Shown in pieces: positions 24,070 through 32,298 of a stretch of DNA of 64,000 nucleotides. Source of the stretch: Streptomyces exfoliatus. Lineage in GTDB: Bacteria; Actinomycetota; Actinomycetes; Streptomycetales; Streptomycetaceae. The translations under genes were made by a program, and so were the position numbers. The DNA lies in assembly GCF_000725545.1 (NCBI RefSeq), contig NZ_JNZP01000002.1, forward strand, positions 326,962-390,961. Direction: 5' to 3'. Each line of letters starts with the position of its first letter. The stretch's first letter is position 1. Below the pieces are notes generated by a model, which saw nothing but the letters and a program-made list of their open reading frames with translations, had not been told where the DNA came from and did no database searches.

Positions 24070-26292
24070 ATGCCGCCCAGCGCCGCCCGCAGGACCCGCC
24101 TTCTGCTACCCCTGGTCCTCCTCGTCGCCTGGCTCGCCGTGGGCGGCGGTCTGGGCCCCTTCGCCGGACGCCTCGGCGAGGTCGCGGCCAACGACCAGGC
24201 GGCCTTCCTCCCGCGCAGTGCCGAGTCCACCCGTGTCATCGAGGAGCAGAAGGCGTTCCGCGGCTCCGAGACCGTGCCCGCGATCGTGGTGTGGACCGCA
24301 CGGGACGGCGGACCGGTGGCCGCCGGTTCGACGGCCGAGGCGACCCGCGCACTCACCTCGCTCACCGGGCGCGAGGGGATCGTAGGCCCGCCCTCCCCCG
24401 CGCTGCCCTCCGAGGACGGCGAGGCGCTGCGCGCCGTCGTCGCCCTGGAGCCGGACCTGGGCGAGGAGCTGCCGACGACGCTCGACACGATCCGGAAGGC
24501 GGCTGCCACGGTTCCGGGAACGACCGTCCATCTCGCCGGTCCGGCCGCCACCCAGGCCGATCTCTCCGGCGCCTTCTCGGGGATCGACGGGCTGCTGCTC
24601 GGGGTCGCCCTGATCGCCGTGCTGCTCATCCTGCTGGTCGTCTACCGGAGCGTCCTGCTGCCCCTCATGATCATCCTGGGGGCGGTCTTCGCCCTCGGCC
24701 TCGCCTGCGCCGTCGTGTACGTGCTCGCCGACGCCGGGGTGCTCAGGGTCGACGGCCAGGTGCAGGGCATCCTGTCCATCCTGGTGATCGGTGCCGCGAC
24801 GGACTACGCCCTGCTGCTCGCCGCCCGCTACCGCGAGGAGCTCACCGCGCCCGGCGCGGACCGCTTCGCCGCGATGAACCGCGCCCTGCGCCGCTCCTTC
24901 GAGCCGATCGTCGCCAGTGCCGCGACCGTCGCCCTCGGCCTGCTCGCCCTGCTCGTCAGCGACCTGGCCAACAACCGGGCGCTCGGGCCCGTCGGCGCCA
25001 TCGGCATCGTGTGCGCGGTCCTCAGCGCCCTGACCTTCCTGCCGGCCGCCCTCGTCCTCACGGGGCGCGCCGCGTACTGGCCGGCCCGGCCGAAGGCCCT
25101 TCCCGAAGGCACGGGAACGCCCGCTGACACCGGCACGACCACAGCCGAACCCACAACCACCGCCACCACAACCCAGCCCACAACCACCGCCACCACGGCC
25201 GGCGGCCCGGCCGTCTGGCACCGGATCGCCGCCCTGGTCGACCGCGCACCCCGCAAGGTGTGGGCGGTCACCCTCGCCGCCCTCCTGGCCTGCGCCGCCT
25301 TCGCACCGGCCCTGAACTCCCGCGGCGTGCCCTTCGACGAGATCTTCGTGAACGACGCGCCCTCCGTCGCCGCCCAGGAGACCCTCGGCCGCCACTTCCC
25401 CGGCGGCGCGGGCAACCCCGCGGTGATCATCGCGGACGCCGGAGCGGTCACGCGGGTGGTCGCGGCCGCCGAGGCCGTCCCCGGCGTCGACTCGGCCTTC
25501 CCGGTCGGCGCCACGGGCCGCCCCGCCCCCGGCGAGCCGCTCGTGGTCGACGGCAGGGTCCGCGTCGACGCCACCCTGTCCGCCGCCGCCGACAGCGACG
25601 CGGCGCGCGACACGATCGCCAGGCTCCGTACCGCCGTCCACGCGGTGCCCGGGGCGGACGCCCTGGTCGGCGGCTCGACCGCCCAGCAGTACGACACCCA
25701 GCGCACGGCGGCCCGGGACCGGACGCTCATCGTCCCGGTCGTGCTGGCGATCATCCTGCTGATCCTGGTGGCGCTGCTGCGCTCCCTCGTGCTGCCGCTG
25801 ATCCTCGTCGCGACGGTGGCCCTCAACTTCGCCGCCACTCTGGGCGTTTCGAGTCTGGTGTTCGAGCACGTCCTCGGCTTCACCGGTACGGACGCGTCGG
25901 TACCGCTGTACGGCTTCGTCTTCCTCGTCGCACTCGGGGTCGACTACAACATCTTCCTGATGTCCCGGGTCCGCGAGGAGACGGCGCGCCACGGCGTGCG
26001 GGAGGGCGTCCGCATCGGGCTGACCGCCACCGGCGGTGTGATCACCTCGGCCGGCGTGGTGCTCGCCGCGACCTTCGCCGCGCTGGGCGTCATTCCGCTG
26101 GCGTTCCTCGTGCAGATCGCCTTCATCGTCGCGTTCGGCGTGCTGCTCGACACCCTGGTCGTCCGCTCGCTCCTCGTTCCGGCGCTCGTCCGGGACCTCG
26201 GCCCGGTGGCGTGGTGGCCGGGAGCCCTGAGCCGTCTTCCCGCGGATCGGGGCCGCGCGGACCAATCCGTGGAGGCCGGTGCTCCGAAGTAG
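24070..26292 (+). CDS. MMPL/RND-family transporter
   Basis: A 740-residue inner-membrane protein with two similar halves, each one transmembrane helix, an external domain and a five-helix bundle. Family motifs include AATDYALLLAARYREEL in the first bundle and ALGVDYNIFLMSRVREETA in the second. The proton-relay Asp of each half is retained. A Thr-rich linker (GTTTAEPTTTATTTQPTT) joins the halves. Such proteins export lipids, siderophores or small toxic compounds; the substrate is unknown. It is probably controlled by the adjacent MarR regulator. Confidence 0.88.
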   Translation: MPPSAARRTRLLLPLVLLVAWLAVGGGLGPFAGRLGEVAANDQAAFLPRSAESTRVIEEQKAFRGSETVPAIVVWTARDGGPVAAGSTAEATRALTSLTGREGIVGPPSPALPSEDGEALRAVVALEPDLGEELPTTLDTIRKAAATVPGTTVHLAGPAATQADLSGAFSGIDGLLLGVALIAVLLILLVVYRSVLLPLMIILGAVFALGLACAVVYVLADAGVLRVDGQVQGILSILVIGAATDYALLLAARYREELTAPGADRFAAMNRALRRSFEPIVASAATVALGLLALLVSDLANNRALGPVGAIGIVCAVLSALTFLPAALVLTGRAAYWPARPKALPEGTGTPADTGTTTAEPTTTATTTQPTTTATTAGGPAVWHRIAALVDRAPRKVWAVTLAALLACAAFAPALNSRGVPFDEIFVNDAPSVAAQETLGRHFPGGAGNPAVIIADAGAVTRVVAAAEAVPGVDSAFPVGATGRPAPGEPLVVDGRVRVDATLSAAADSDAARDTIARLRTAVHAVPGADALVGGSTAQQYDTQRTAARDRTLIVPVVLAIILLILVALLRSLVLPLILVATVALNFAATLGVSSLVFEHVLGFTGTDASVPLYGFVFLVALGVDYNIFLMSRVREETARHGVREGVRIGLTATGGVITSAGVVLAATFAALGVIPLAFLVQIAFIVAFGVLLDTLVVRSLLVPALVRDLGPVAWWPGALSRLPADRGRADQSVEAGAPK

Positions 26293-26365
26293 GGGCGTAA
26301 GCGAGGACACGCAGGCACAGGCAGCGGCGCACGCACGGGCGCGGACGACCAGGAGGACACATCCG

Positions 26366-26962
26366 GTGAGAGAGCGCGCACGCGTCGACGAGGGTTCGCC
26401 CCCGGACGACCTGGACGGCGACGGTCTGACCGCGCTGATGCTCCAGGTCGCCCGCGGGGACCGCGACGCCTTCTCGGCCGTCTTCGACCAGGTCTCGGGA
26501 CCCGTCCTCGGAGTCGTCCGCTCGGTGGTGCGTGATCCCGCGCAGTCCGAGGAGGTCACCCAGGAGGTGATGGTCGACCTCTGGCGCTCCGCGGCGCGTT
26601 ACCGCCCGGACCGCGGCTCCGTCCTGAACTGGGCGCTCACCCTCGCCCACCGCCGCGCGGTGGACCGGGTGCGCTCGGAGCAGGCGTCCTCGGACCGGGC
26701 CCGGCGCGTCGCCCTCCTCGATCACACTCCCGCGTACGACGAGGTGACGGAGGAGGTCGAGAACCGTCTCGACCGCGAGCGGGTACGGCGCTGTCTGCGG
26801 GGCCTCACCGAGCGCCAGCGCCAGTCCGTCACCCTCGCCTACTACCGGGGCCTGACCTACCGTGAGGTCGCCGAGCTGCTCTCCCTGCCGCTGGGCACGG
26901 TGAAGACCCGGATGCGCGACGGGCTCATCCGGCTCCGCGACTGCCTGGGGGTGACGGCATGA
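26366..26962 (+). CDS. sigK: ECF sigma factor SigK
   Basis: A 198-residue ECF sigma factor of the SigK type. Region 2 reads AFSAVFDQVSGPVLGVVRSV and EEVTQEVMVDLWRSAARYRP; region 4 reads LTERQRQSVTLAYYRGLTYR and EVAELLSLPLGTVKTRMRDG. The GTG at 26366 was chosen because AGGAGG lies 9 bases upstream. Its last codons overlap the anti-sigma gene by four bases (ATGA), so the two are translationally coupled. SigK-RskA pairs respond to redox or envelope signals in related bacteria; the signal here is unknown. Confidence 0.85.
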   Translation: MRERARVDEGSPPDDLDGDGLTALMLQVARGDRDAFSAVFDQVSGPVLGVVRSVVRDPAQSEEVTQEVMVDLWRSAARYRPDRGSVLNWALTLAHRRAVDRVRSEQASSDRARRVALLDHTPAYDEVTEEVENRLDRERVRRCLRGLTERQRQSVTLAYYRGLTYREVAELLSLPLGTVKTRMRDGLIRLRDCLGVTA

Positions 26963-27717
26963 CCAGCGGTGAGCTGCACACGCTGACCGGCGCCTACGTG
27001 CTGGACGCGCTGGACACGGACGAGGAGCGGGAGGCCGTCGAGCGGCACCTCGCCCACTGCGCCGCGTGCGCCCATGAGGTCCGGGAGCTCTCGGAGACGG
27101 CCGCGCGCCTCGGTCTCGCCGTCGCCGAGCCGGTCGGCCAGGAGCTGCGCGCCGAGGTGCTGCGCCGGATCGCGGACGTCCGCCAGCTGCCGCCGGTGAC
27201 CGTGGGGGCAGGCCGGGCGTTCGGCACGGGCCGCGGGCCGCGCCGGCTGCCTCGCTGGGCGCTGGCCGCCTCGCTCGCCGGGGCGGTGACGCTCGCGGGT
27301 CTCGCGGGCCTGCAGTACCAGCGCGCCGAGGAGGCCCGAGACCGGGCGGTCCGGGCCGAGGCGAGCGCCGAGGCCGTCGCGGTGGTGCTCGCGGCGCCCG
27401 ACGCCCGGGTCTCCACCGCGCGCCTGGCGGACGGCGTGGTGGGCACGCTCGTCCACGCCCCGTCCCTGGACCGGGCGGTGTTCGCCGCGGCCGGGATGCC
27501 CGCACCACCGGCCGGAAAGGTCTACCAGCTCTGGTACGACGATTCCGGGACGATGCGCTCGGCCGGCCTGATGGCCTCGGGTACGACGTCCTCGACCACC
27601 CTTCTGGAGGGGCCCGCGAACCGGTCGAGCGGCATCGGCATCACCGTGGAACCGGAGGGCGGCTCCCCCCGTCCGACGTCGGCGCCGATCGCCACCATGG
27701 CCATGCCGAAGGCCTGA
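26959..27717 (+). CDS. rskA: Anti-sigma-K factor RskA
   Basis: A 252-residue single-pass membrane anti-sigma factor. The cytoplasmic N-terminus has the zinc-binding anti-sigma motif HLAHCAACAHEVRELSE (His33, Cys37, Cys40 region). One transmembrane helix follows near residues 95-115 (WALAASLAGAVTLAGLAGL). The extracellular RskA domain ends with PAGKVYQLWYDDSGTMRSAG and a final GITVEPEGGSPRPT. It would hold SigK inactive until regulated proteolysis. Overlap with sigK fixes the start. Confidence 0.87.
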   Translation: MTSGELHTLTGAYVLDALDTDEEREAVERHLAHCAACAHEVRELSETAARLGLAVAEPVGQELRAEVLRRIADVRQLPPVTVGAGRAFGTGRGPRRLPRWALAASLAGAVTLAGLAGLQYQRAEEARDRAVRAEASAEAVAVVLAAPDARVSTARLADGVVGTLVHAPSLDRAVFAAAGMPAPPAGKVYQLWYDDSGTMRSAGLMASGTTSSTTLLEGPANRSSGIGITVEPEGGSPRPTSAPIATMAMPKA

Positions 27718-27759
27718 TCGACAAGACACCCCCTCACGTCCCCTGCCCCGGCCACGGCT

Positions 27760-28461
27760 CTACGGCGTCCCCGGCGTCCCCACGGGCGCGGCCGGAGCCG
27801 GGCAGGCGACCGTGCCCGGCCGTACGGAGAGCGTGAGCCTGGGAGTGGTCAGCAGGCCCGGGATCTGGAAGTCCTGGGCGGTGCCGACGATCCGGTCGAA
27901 CTTGGCGTAGCGCGCCTGGATGCCGAACCGGTGCTGCGGGCTGCCGAGCGGGTTGAGGACGTACGCGCCGCTCGCGTCCTTGACGGTCTTCACGTCGGCT
28001 CCGTTGGTGTTGAGGTCGACGACGCCGTCCATGTCGAGGACGCCGGTGGCGTTCCGCAGGTCGAGGACGGTGTTCTGGGTCCGGATCTCCCAGGAGCCCG
28101 GATTGTCGTCGCCGAGGGTGAGCAGCAGCGTGTACGTGGCTCCCGCGATCTGCTGCCGCTGGCTCAGGCAGAGGCCGTTGAGCACCCCGTCCGCGAATCC
28201 CATGCGCAGCACGCGGACGGTTCCCGCGGAGCCGTCGGGCCGTACGACGGCCTGGTCGACGACGGCGGCGCCGTACTGCGTCCCGTACAGGCTGCTGGTG
28301 GTGAAGTCGACGGGCCGGTCCTGGATCCGGAGCCCGACGGCCAGTGCGCCGCTCGCCATGGCGGAGCCGAGTCCGCCGGCCGCCAGGAGCGCGGGAAGGG
28401 CGACGGCGAGGGAGCGGCGCCAGTGGGTGCGCCCCTCCGGGGGGCGGCGTTCGTGGCTCAT
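27760..28461 (-). CDS. DUF6230 secreted/membrane-anchored protein (third copy)
   Basis: A 233-residue protein, last gene of a six-gene operon. Residues about 15-42 form a signal-anchor (WRRSLAVALPALLAAGGLGSAM, then ASGALAVGLRIQDRPV), matching the two other copies at 29470 and 30853. Like them it keeps one central cysteine (VLNGLCLSQRQ) and one near the C-terminus (VRPGTVACPAP), which could form a disulfide outside the cell. DUF6230 proteins have no known function; some databases label them cholesterol esterase without visible catalytic motifs. The ATG overlaps the preceding gene by four bases. Confidence 0.75.
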   Translation of the reverse strand: MSHERRPPEGRTHWRRSLAVALPALLAAGGLGSAMASGALAVGLRIQDRPVDFTTSSLYGTQYGAAVVDQAVVRPDGSAGTVRVLRMGFADGVLNGLCLSQRQQIAGATYTLLLTLGDDNPGSWEIRTQNTVLDLRNATGVLDMDGVVDLNTNGADVKTVKDASGAYVLNPLGSPQHRFGIQARYAKFDRIVGTAQDFQIPGLLTTPRLTLSVRPGTVACPAPAAPVGTPGTP

Positions 28462-29084
28462 GGGGTGGTCACCGTGATGGTTCCCGGCAGGTGGACGGGG
28501 TTGTCGGTGGAGTCGAGGGCCGCGTGGTCGTCGACCGTCCGGATCGCGTAGATGTCGCCGGCGAAGTCCTCGGCGCCCGCCGTGAGCGGGATGAGGGAGC
28601 CGAAGAAGTCGAGCAGGCCCTGCACCCCGCAGATCTTGACGAGGACGCGGACGCAGACGTTGGAGATGGTGCCCCACATCGTGGTCGTCTCGGGCTTCCC
28701 CGCGCTGTCGTAGCCGCCGAGGGAGCCTTCGCCGGGCACGTCGATGGTGACGGTGTGCCCGGCGGCCCGCTGGCTCACGTTCATGTGCGAGCGGATCTTG
28801 AGCTTGGTGAAGGTGTACTGGTTGGTGACGCGCGTCGTGCCGTCGGAGAGCCGGATGGTGACGTTCTTCTGGACGGTCATGGAGACGGCGACCATGCTGG
28901 CGATGGTGACGTGCAAGGGGTCCGGGGAGGGCAGGAAGGGCACGCCCAGCGGTTCCACCGCCGCGGTCGTCCCCGCGGCGCGGCTCGGCTGCCCGGACCA
29001 GACGGCGGTGACGACGGCGAGGGCGAGGGCCACGGTCACGGCGAGCGCCCTGGTCGGCCGCGTACGGACGACGCCCGGCGTCAC
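28458..29084 (-). CDS. Secreted protein of unknown function in the DUF6230/DUF6114 operon
   Basis: A 208-residue protein I cannot assign to a family. A signal peptide is clear (TRALAVTVALALAVVTAVWS, cleavage near SRAAG). The mature part is beta-rich, with NVTIRLSDGTTRVTNQYTF and MWGTISNVCVRVLVKICGVQGLLDFFG, which holds two close cysteines, and it ends VHLPGTITVTTP. GTG 29084 and the stop both overlap neighbouring genes by four bases, so it is translated with the DUF6114 gene before it and the DUF6230 gene after it. A role at the cell surface is inferred from its signal peptide and company. Confidence 0.7.
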   Translation of the reverse strand: MTPGVVRTRPTRALAVTVALALAVVTAVWSGQPSRAAGTTAAVEPLGVPFLPSPDPLHVTIASMVAVSMTVQKNVTIRLSDGTTRVTNQYTFTKLKIRSHMNVSQRAAGHTVTIDVPGEGSLGGYDSAGKPETTTMWGTISNVCVRVLVKICGVQGLLDFFGSLIPLTAGAEDFAGDIYAIRTVDDHAALDSTDNPVHLPGTITVTTP

Positions 29085-29476
29085 CCTTCCACCTCCACCG
29101 CCGCCCGGCGGCGTGGCCGCTTGGCGCCCCAGCCCACCATCATGGATCCGCCGAGGACTCCGAGCGTCATGCCGAGCAGGAATCCGCCGAGGTTGGAGAC
29201 GACGAGCGAGACGACCGCGAGGACCGTGCCGATGAGTCCGAAGGTGTACCGCTGGGCGGGCAGCGCCAGCGGGACGAGCCCGCAGAGGATCATCCCGCCG
29301 CCGACGAGGTAGCCGGCCACTCCCCCGAAGCCGGTGCTCACGATCAACTGCAGGGAGCTGAGGGAGAACTTGAGGACGGTCCAGCCGCCGGCGACCAGCC
29401 ACACCCCGCCCCAGAAGGGGCGGGTGCGGCGGAAGGCCCGGAACCATCCGTACGCGGACCTCAGCCGGCTCAGCAT
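29081..29476 (-). CDS. DUF6114 membrane protein (second copy)
   Basis: A 131-residue membrane protein with about four helices. It opens with a basic stretch (YGWFRAFRRTRPFWGGVWL) shared with the copy at 30207 (RRWRRTRPFWATVW) and has the matching later block SNLGGFLLGMTLGVLGGSMMVGW, ending in a basic tail. DUF6114 is of unknown function. The ATG at 29476 lies inside the end of the DUF6230 gene (seven-base overlap) and its stop overlaps the following gene by four bases. DUF6230 and DUF6114 alternate here, suggesting a membrane partner for each secreted protein. Confidence 0.77.
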   Translation of the reverse strand: MLSRLRSAYGWFRAFRRTRPFWGGVWLVAGGWTVLKFSLSSLQLIVSTGFGGVAGYLVGGGMILCGLVPLALPAQRYTFGLIGTVLAVVSLVVSNLGGFLLGMTLGVLGGSMMVGWGAKRPRRRAAVEVEG

Positions 29477-30210
29477 GCGGTGGCCGTTCCCGCGACGACC
29501 CTGATCTTCAGGTCGGGCAGGACGAGCGCCCCGGCCATCTCCGCGTCGTAGGCGGTGGCGTTCAGTCCGTGCAGTCTGATGGAGCTGCCGCCCTCGCCGC
29601 CCGCGGAACCGAGCCCGAACCCGCCGGGCAGCGCGCCCGTGAGCGGCTTGCCCGCCACGGTGACCTGGTCGGCGGACTGGCCGAGTACGGCGTTCTGCAG
29701 GGTGGTGGGCCCGTACGCCTGGAGCTCGGTCGCCTGGATGTACAGGTTCGAGGCGTCGATGTCGGTGGTGAAGGCGGCGGGCGGGGTGGCCGTCACCTTC
29801 TGGCCGCCCGTCAGGAGCAGCGAGTACGGGACTCCCGCGATCGTCTGGTGGACGATTCCGCAGAGCCCGGCGAGCCCGGCGCTGGCGAAACCGACGCGCG
29901 CCATGGCCGTGGTCGTGGTCGTGGTGCCGTCCGGGCGGCCGACGGCCGGGGTGTTGACGATGGCGCCGAAGCCGCTGCCGGCGACCCCGTTGGAAGTCAG
30001 CGTGAAGGGCTGTCCGGTGACGCTGAAGTTGGCGGCGAGCGCGCCCTGCGTCATCGCGGTGGCGAGGGCGCCGACGGCGAGGGCGGCGGGCACCAGGGTG
30101 AACGCGCCGCGCCCCCAGCGGGTGCCACGGCGGGTGCCGTCGGCCGCCTCGGCGATCATCCGGGCGTTCCAGTCGGCAGCGGCACGCATGCCGGTCGTAC
30201 GCATCGTCAT
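29470..30210 (-). CDS. DUF6230 secreted/membrane-anchored protein (second copy)
   Basis: A 246-residue protein with a longer cytoplasmic N-terminus (about 30 residues, NARMIAEAADGTRRGTRW) before the signal-anchor FTLVPAALAVGALATAMTQG. The block ALAANFSVTGQPFTL is nearly superimposable on ALAANLSLTSVPFTL of the first copy. The conserved cysteines are in AGLAGLCGIVHQ and the final residue (VVAGTATAC). No catalytic motif was seen. ATG 30210 overlaps the DUF6114 stop by four bases. An alternative start lies six codons later. Confidence 0.77.
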   Translation of the reverse strand: MTMRTTGMRAAADWNARMIAEAADGTRRGTRWGRGAFTLVPAALAVGALATAMTQGALAANFSVTGQPFTLTSNGVAGSGFGAIVNTPAVGRPDGTTTTTTAMARVGFASAGLAGLCGIVHQTIAGVPYSLLLTGGQKVTATPPAAFTTDIDASNLYIQATELQAYGPTTLQNAVLGQSADQVTVAGKPLTGALPGGFGLGSAGGEGGSSIRLHGLNATAYDAEMAGALVLPDLKIRVVAGTATAC

Positions 30211-30713
30211 ACGGATCCGCTCCCCAGGGACGCGGCGGGTGCGGAGGGCGCCTCGGCGGCCGTCCCGGCACGGCGCATGCGGCGGCCGCGCCGCTTGGCG
30301 GGCTTCTCGGGGAGCCAGGCGAAGGCCATGGACCCGCCGAGGACCGAGAGGACCATGCCCACGAAGAGGCCGCCGAGGTTGGACAGCGGGAAGGACGCGA
30401 CGCCCGCGATCACCGCGATGACGCCGGCGGAGTGGCGCTGACCGGGCAACAGCAGCATGAGCAGGGCCATCGCCATCAGGACGACACCGCCGGCCATGCC
30501 CGCGATCCCGCCGACGCCGACCTGGAGGATCTTGCCGAGCGGCGCCATCGGCAGGAAGAAGATGACGAAGCCGCCGAGCCCGGTCCAGACGGTCGCCCAG
30601 AACGGCCGGGTACGGCGCCAGCGGCGGAAGGCGGCCCGCGCGCCGCCGGGGCGGCCGGGCGGGTCGGCCGGGTCGGACACGGCGTTCGGCTCGGGCGGCG
30701 GATCGGTGGTCAT
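30207..30713 (-). CDS. DUF6114 membrane protein (first copy)
   Basis: A 168-residue membrane protein with a proline-rich cytoplasmic N-terminus (MTTDPPPEPN onward), then RRWRRTRPFWATVWTGLGGF and about four transmembrane helices, including GVGGIAGMAGGVVLMAMALL and FPLSNLGGLFVGMVLSVLGG. A strongly basic C-terminal tail (KPAKRRGRRMRR) probably faces the cytosol. The ATG at 30713 was preferred because upstream codons look non-coding and 139 bases separate it from the first DUF6230 gene. Function unknown. Confidence 0.77.
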   Translation of the reverse strand: MTTDPPPEPNAVSDPADPPGRPGGARAAFRRWRRTRPFWATVWTGLGGFVIFFLPMAPLGKILQVGVGGIAGMAGGVVLMAMALLMLLLPGQRHSAGVIAVIAGVASFPLSNLGGLFVGMVLSVLGGSMAFAWLPEKPAKRRGRRMRRAGTAAEAPSAPAASLGSGSV

Positions 30714-30852
30714 GAGGGGCCTCACAGCGGGAGTCGGAGAGGAAGGGTTCCTGCGGGTGGGACCGGGGCCCGCGCGGAGGGGCGCTCCCCCCGGCACGGG
30801 CCGCCGGTCCCTGGTGGCACCGTCGGTGCGTGCGGTGCTGCTGCCGCCCGGC

Positions 30853-31533
30853 TCAGCAGGCCTTGTCGCCGTGGGCGATGGCGATGGCGAGGTCCGGCAG
30901 GGTGATCGCGCCGGAGATCGTGGCGCCGTTGGCGTCGGCGTTGAGGTTCTTGATGTCGGTCCGGCCGCCGGTGGCGTCCAGGCCGAACTGGCCGGGCGTG
31001 CCGTCGGTGATGCCGGTGCCCTTGATGCCGGCGCCGTCGGCGGCGGCGCCGATGACGTTCGGAGTGGCGTCGCTCGCGTTGAGCGTGGCCGTGGCGGCCT
31101 TGAGCGACTGGGCGTCCAGGACCAGCTTGTTGGCCTGGAGTCCCGCGCCCGCGACGAGCTGGTCGCTGGTGAGCGGGGTCGCCGCGGCGGGCGAGGAGAT
31201 GTTCAGTGACCAGGTGCCGAGGCTGCCGATCACCGGGAGGTTGACGGACTGGACGGCGTGGACGCAGATGCCGTCGAGGCCGGCCTTGGCGATGCCGACC
31301 TCGGCGGCCCCCTTGGCCCCGCCGGCGTCGATGGTGTGCATGACCGCGCCGATGCCCTGCGGGGCCGCCACGGTCTTCGAGCTGAGGGTGAAGGGGACGC
31401 TGGTCAGCGAGAGGTTCGCGGCGAGCGCGCCCTGCACCATGGCCGTGGCCATGGCGGCGACGGCCGCCGTGGCGGGCACGGCGAGGAACGCCGATCTGCG
31501 CCAGCGGGTGACCCCTCTGGTCTCTTCCTGCAT
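30853..31533 (-). CDS. DUF6230 secreted/membrane-anchored protein (first copy, operon leader)
   Basis: A 226-residue protein heading the operon. The signal-anchor is AFLAVPATAAVAAMATAMVQ followed by GALAANLSLTSVPFTLSS. The mature part is beta-rich with a central cysteine (DGICVHAV) and the C-terminal residue cysteine (AIAHGDKAC), as in the two paralogues. The ATG at 31533 follows a GGAGATCAC ribosome binding site; an upstream start would run into the regulatory region. It is divergent from a TetR regulator with a palindrome between them. Function unknown. Confidence 0.78.
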   Translation of the reverse strand: MQEETRGVTRWRRSAFLAVPATAAVAAMATAMVQGALAANLSLTSVPFTLSSKTVAAPQGIGAVMHTIDAGGAKGAAEVGIAKAGLDGICVHAVQSVNLPVIGSLGTWSLNISSPAAATPLTSDQLVAGAGLQANKLVLDAQSLKAATATLNASDATPNVIGAAADGAGIKGTGITDGTPGQFGLDATGGRTDIKNLNADANGATISGAITLPDLAIAIAHGDKAC

Positions 31534-31595
31534 GTGATCTCCAACCGTCGTGCCGCACCGGCCGAATGACACTTTGCGGCTTCATGTTCGAGAAT

Positions 31596-31625
31596 TGGAC
31601 ACTCTCATCATAAGTGTCAACACTT
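31596..31625. promoter_or_regulatory. Operator region between tetR and the DUF6230 operon
   Basis: AAGTGT-CA-ACACTT (31612-31625) is an inverted repeat with perfect 6-bp arms, a plausible TetR-family operator. Beside it TGGACACTCTCATC (31596-31609) is repeated with one change (TGGACACTTTCATC) upstream of the AraC gene at 34168. Confidence 0.6.
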
Positions 31626-31668
31626 CTGACAATCCTGGGTCGAATTCCGGCTGGACTAGGCTTGGCCG

Positions 31669-32298
31669 ATGCCACGCTTCAGGGAGACGGTCCGGACACT
31701 GCTGCGCGAGCGCCTCCTGGACGCCGCGTACGAGGCGGTCGCCGACCGCGGCTTCGACAAGCTGCGCATGGCGCACCTGGCCGGCGCGGTCGGGGTCAGC
31801 CGCCAGACCGTGTACACGGAGTTCCCCTCCAAGGAGGCGATCGGCGAGGCCCTCTTCCAGCGCGAGTTGGAGCGCTGTCTCGTCGGCATCCAGCAGGGCC
31901 TGGACGCCCACCGGGACGACCTGGGCGCCGCCGTCGAGGCGGCCGTCGGCTTCACCCTCACCCTGGCCGCCCGGAACCCGCTGATCAGGGCGATGCTGAC
32001 CAGCACCGGCGAGGACGGACTCCTCTCGTACCTCACGACCCGCTCCGCGGCGGCGTTCGACACGGCGACGGCGATGGCGGACGCGTACGTCACGGAGGCC
32101 TGGCCCACCGTCGATCCCGTGGCGCGCGAACTGGCCGTGGACGCGGCGGTCCGGCTGACCGCGAGTCACATCGTCCAGTCCGCCTCGTCCCCCGGGGAGT
32201 CGGCCCGCCGCATCGCGGACACCGTGGTCCGGGTCGCACTGAGCACCGGCCGCGAGAAGCTCCCGCCGCCACCGGGATCAGGGAACCGGAGATCCTGA
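31669..32298 (+). CDS. TetR-family transcriptional regulator
   Basis: A 209-residue regulator. The N-terminal helix-turn-helix is LLDAAYEAVADRGFDKLRMA with HLAGAVGVSRQTVYTEFPSKE (about 18-60); the rest is a helical ligand domain. TAGGCT lies about 6 bases before the ATG with no ribosome binding site, so the transcript may be leaderless. It is divergent from the DUF6230/DUF6114 operon and probably controls it through the AAGTGT/ACACTT palindrome. Its 3' end overlaps the convergent signal peptidase frame by 133 bases. Confidence 0.85.
   Translation: MPRFRETVRTLLRERLLDAAYEAVADRGFDKLRMAHLAGAVGVSRQTVYTEFPSKEAIGEALFQRELERCLVGIQQGLDAHRDDLGAAVEAAVGFTLTLAARNPLIRAMLTSTGEDGLLSYLTTRSAAAFDTATAMADAYVTEAWPTVDPVARELAVDAAVRLTASHIVQSASSPGESARRIADTVVRVALSTGREKLPPPPGSGNRRS

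Noticed and set aside
24106..26559. Long open frame antisense to the MMPL transporter
   Set aside because: Composition is low in hydrophobic residues and typical of GC-driven antisense frames; the sense frame has complete MMPL motifs.
27760..31533. Cholesterol esterase activity for the DUF6230 proteins
   Set aside because: No serine hydrolase elbow or catalytic triad can be seen in any of the three copies.
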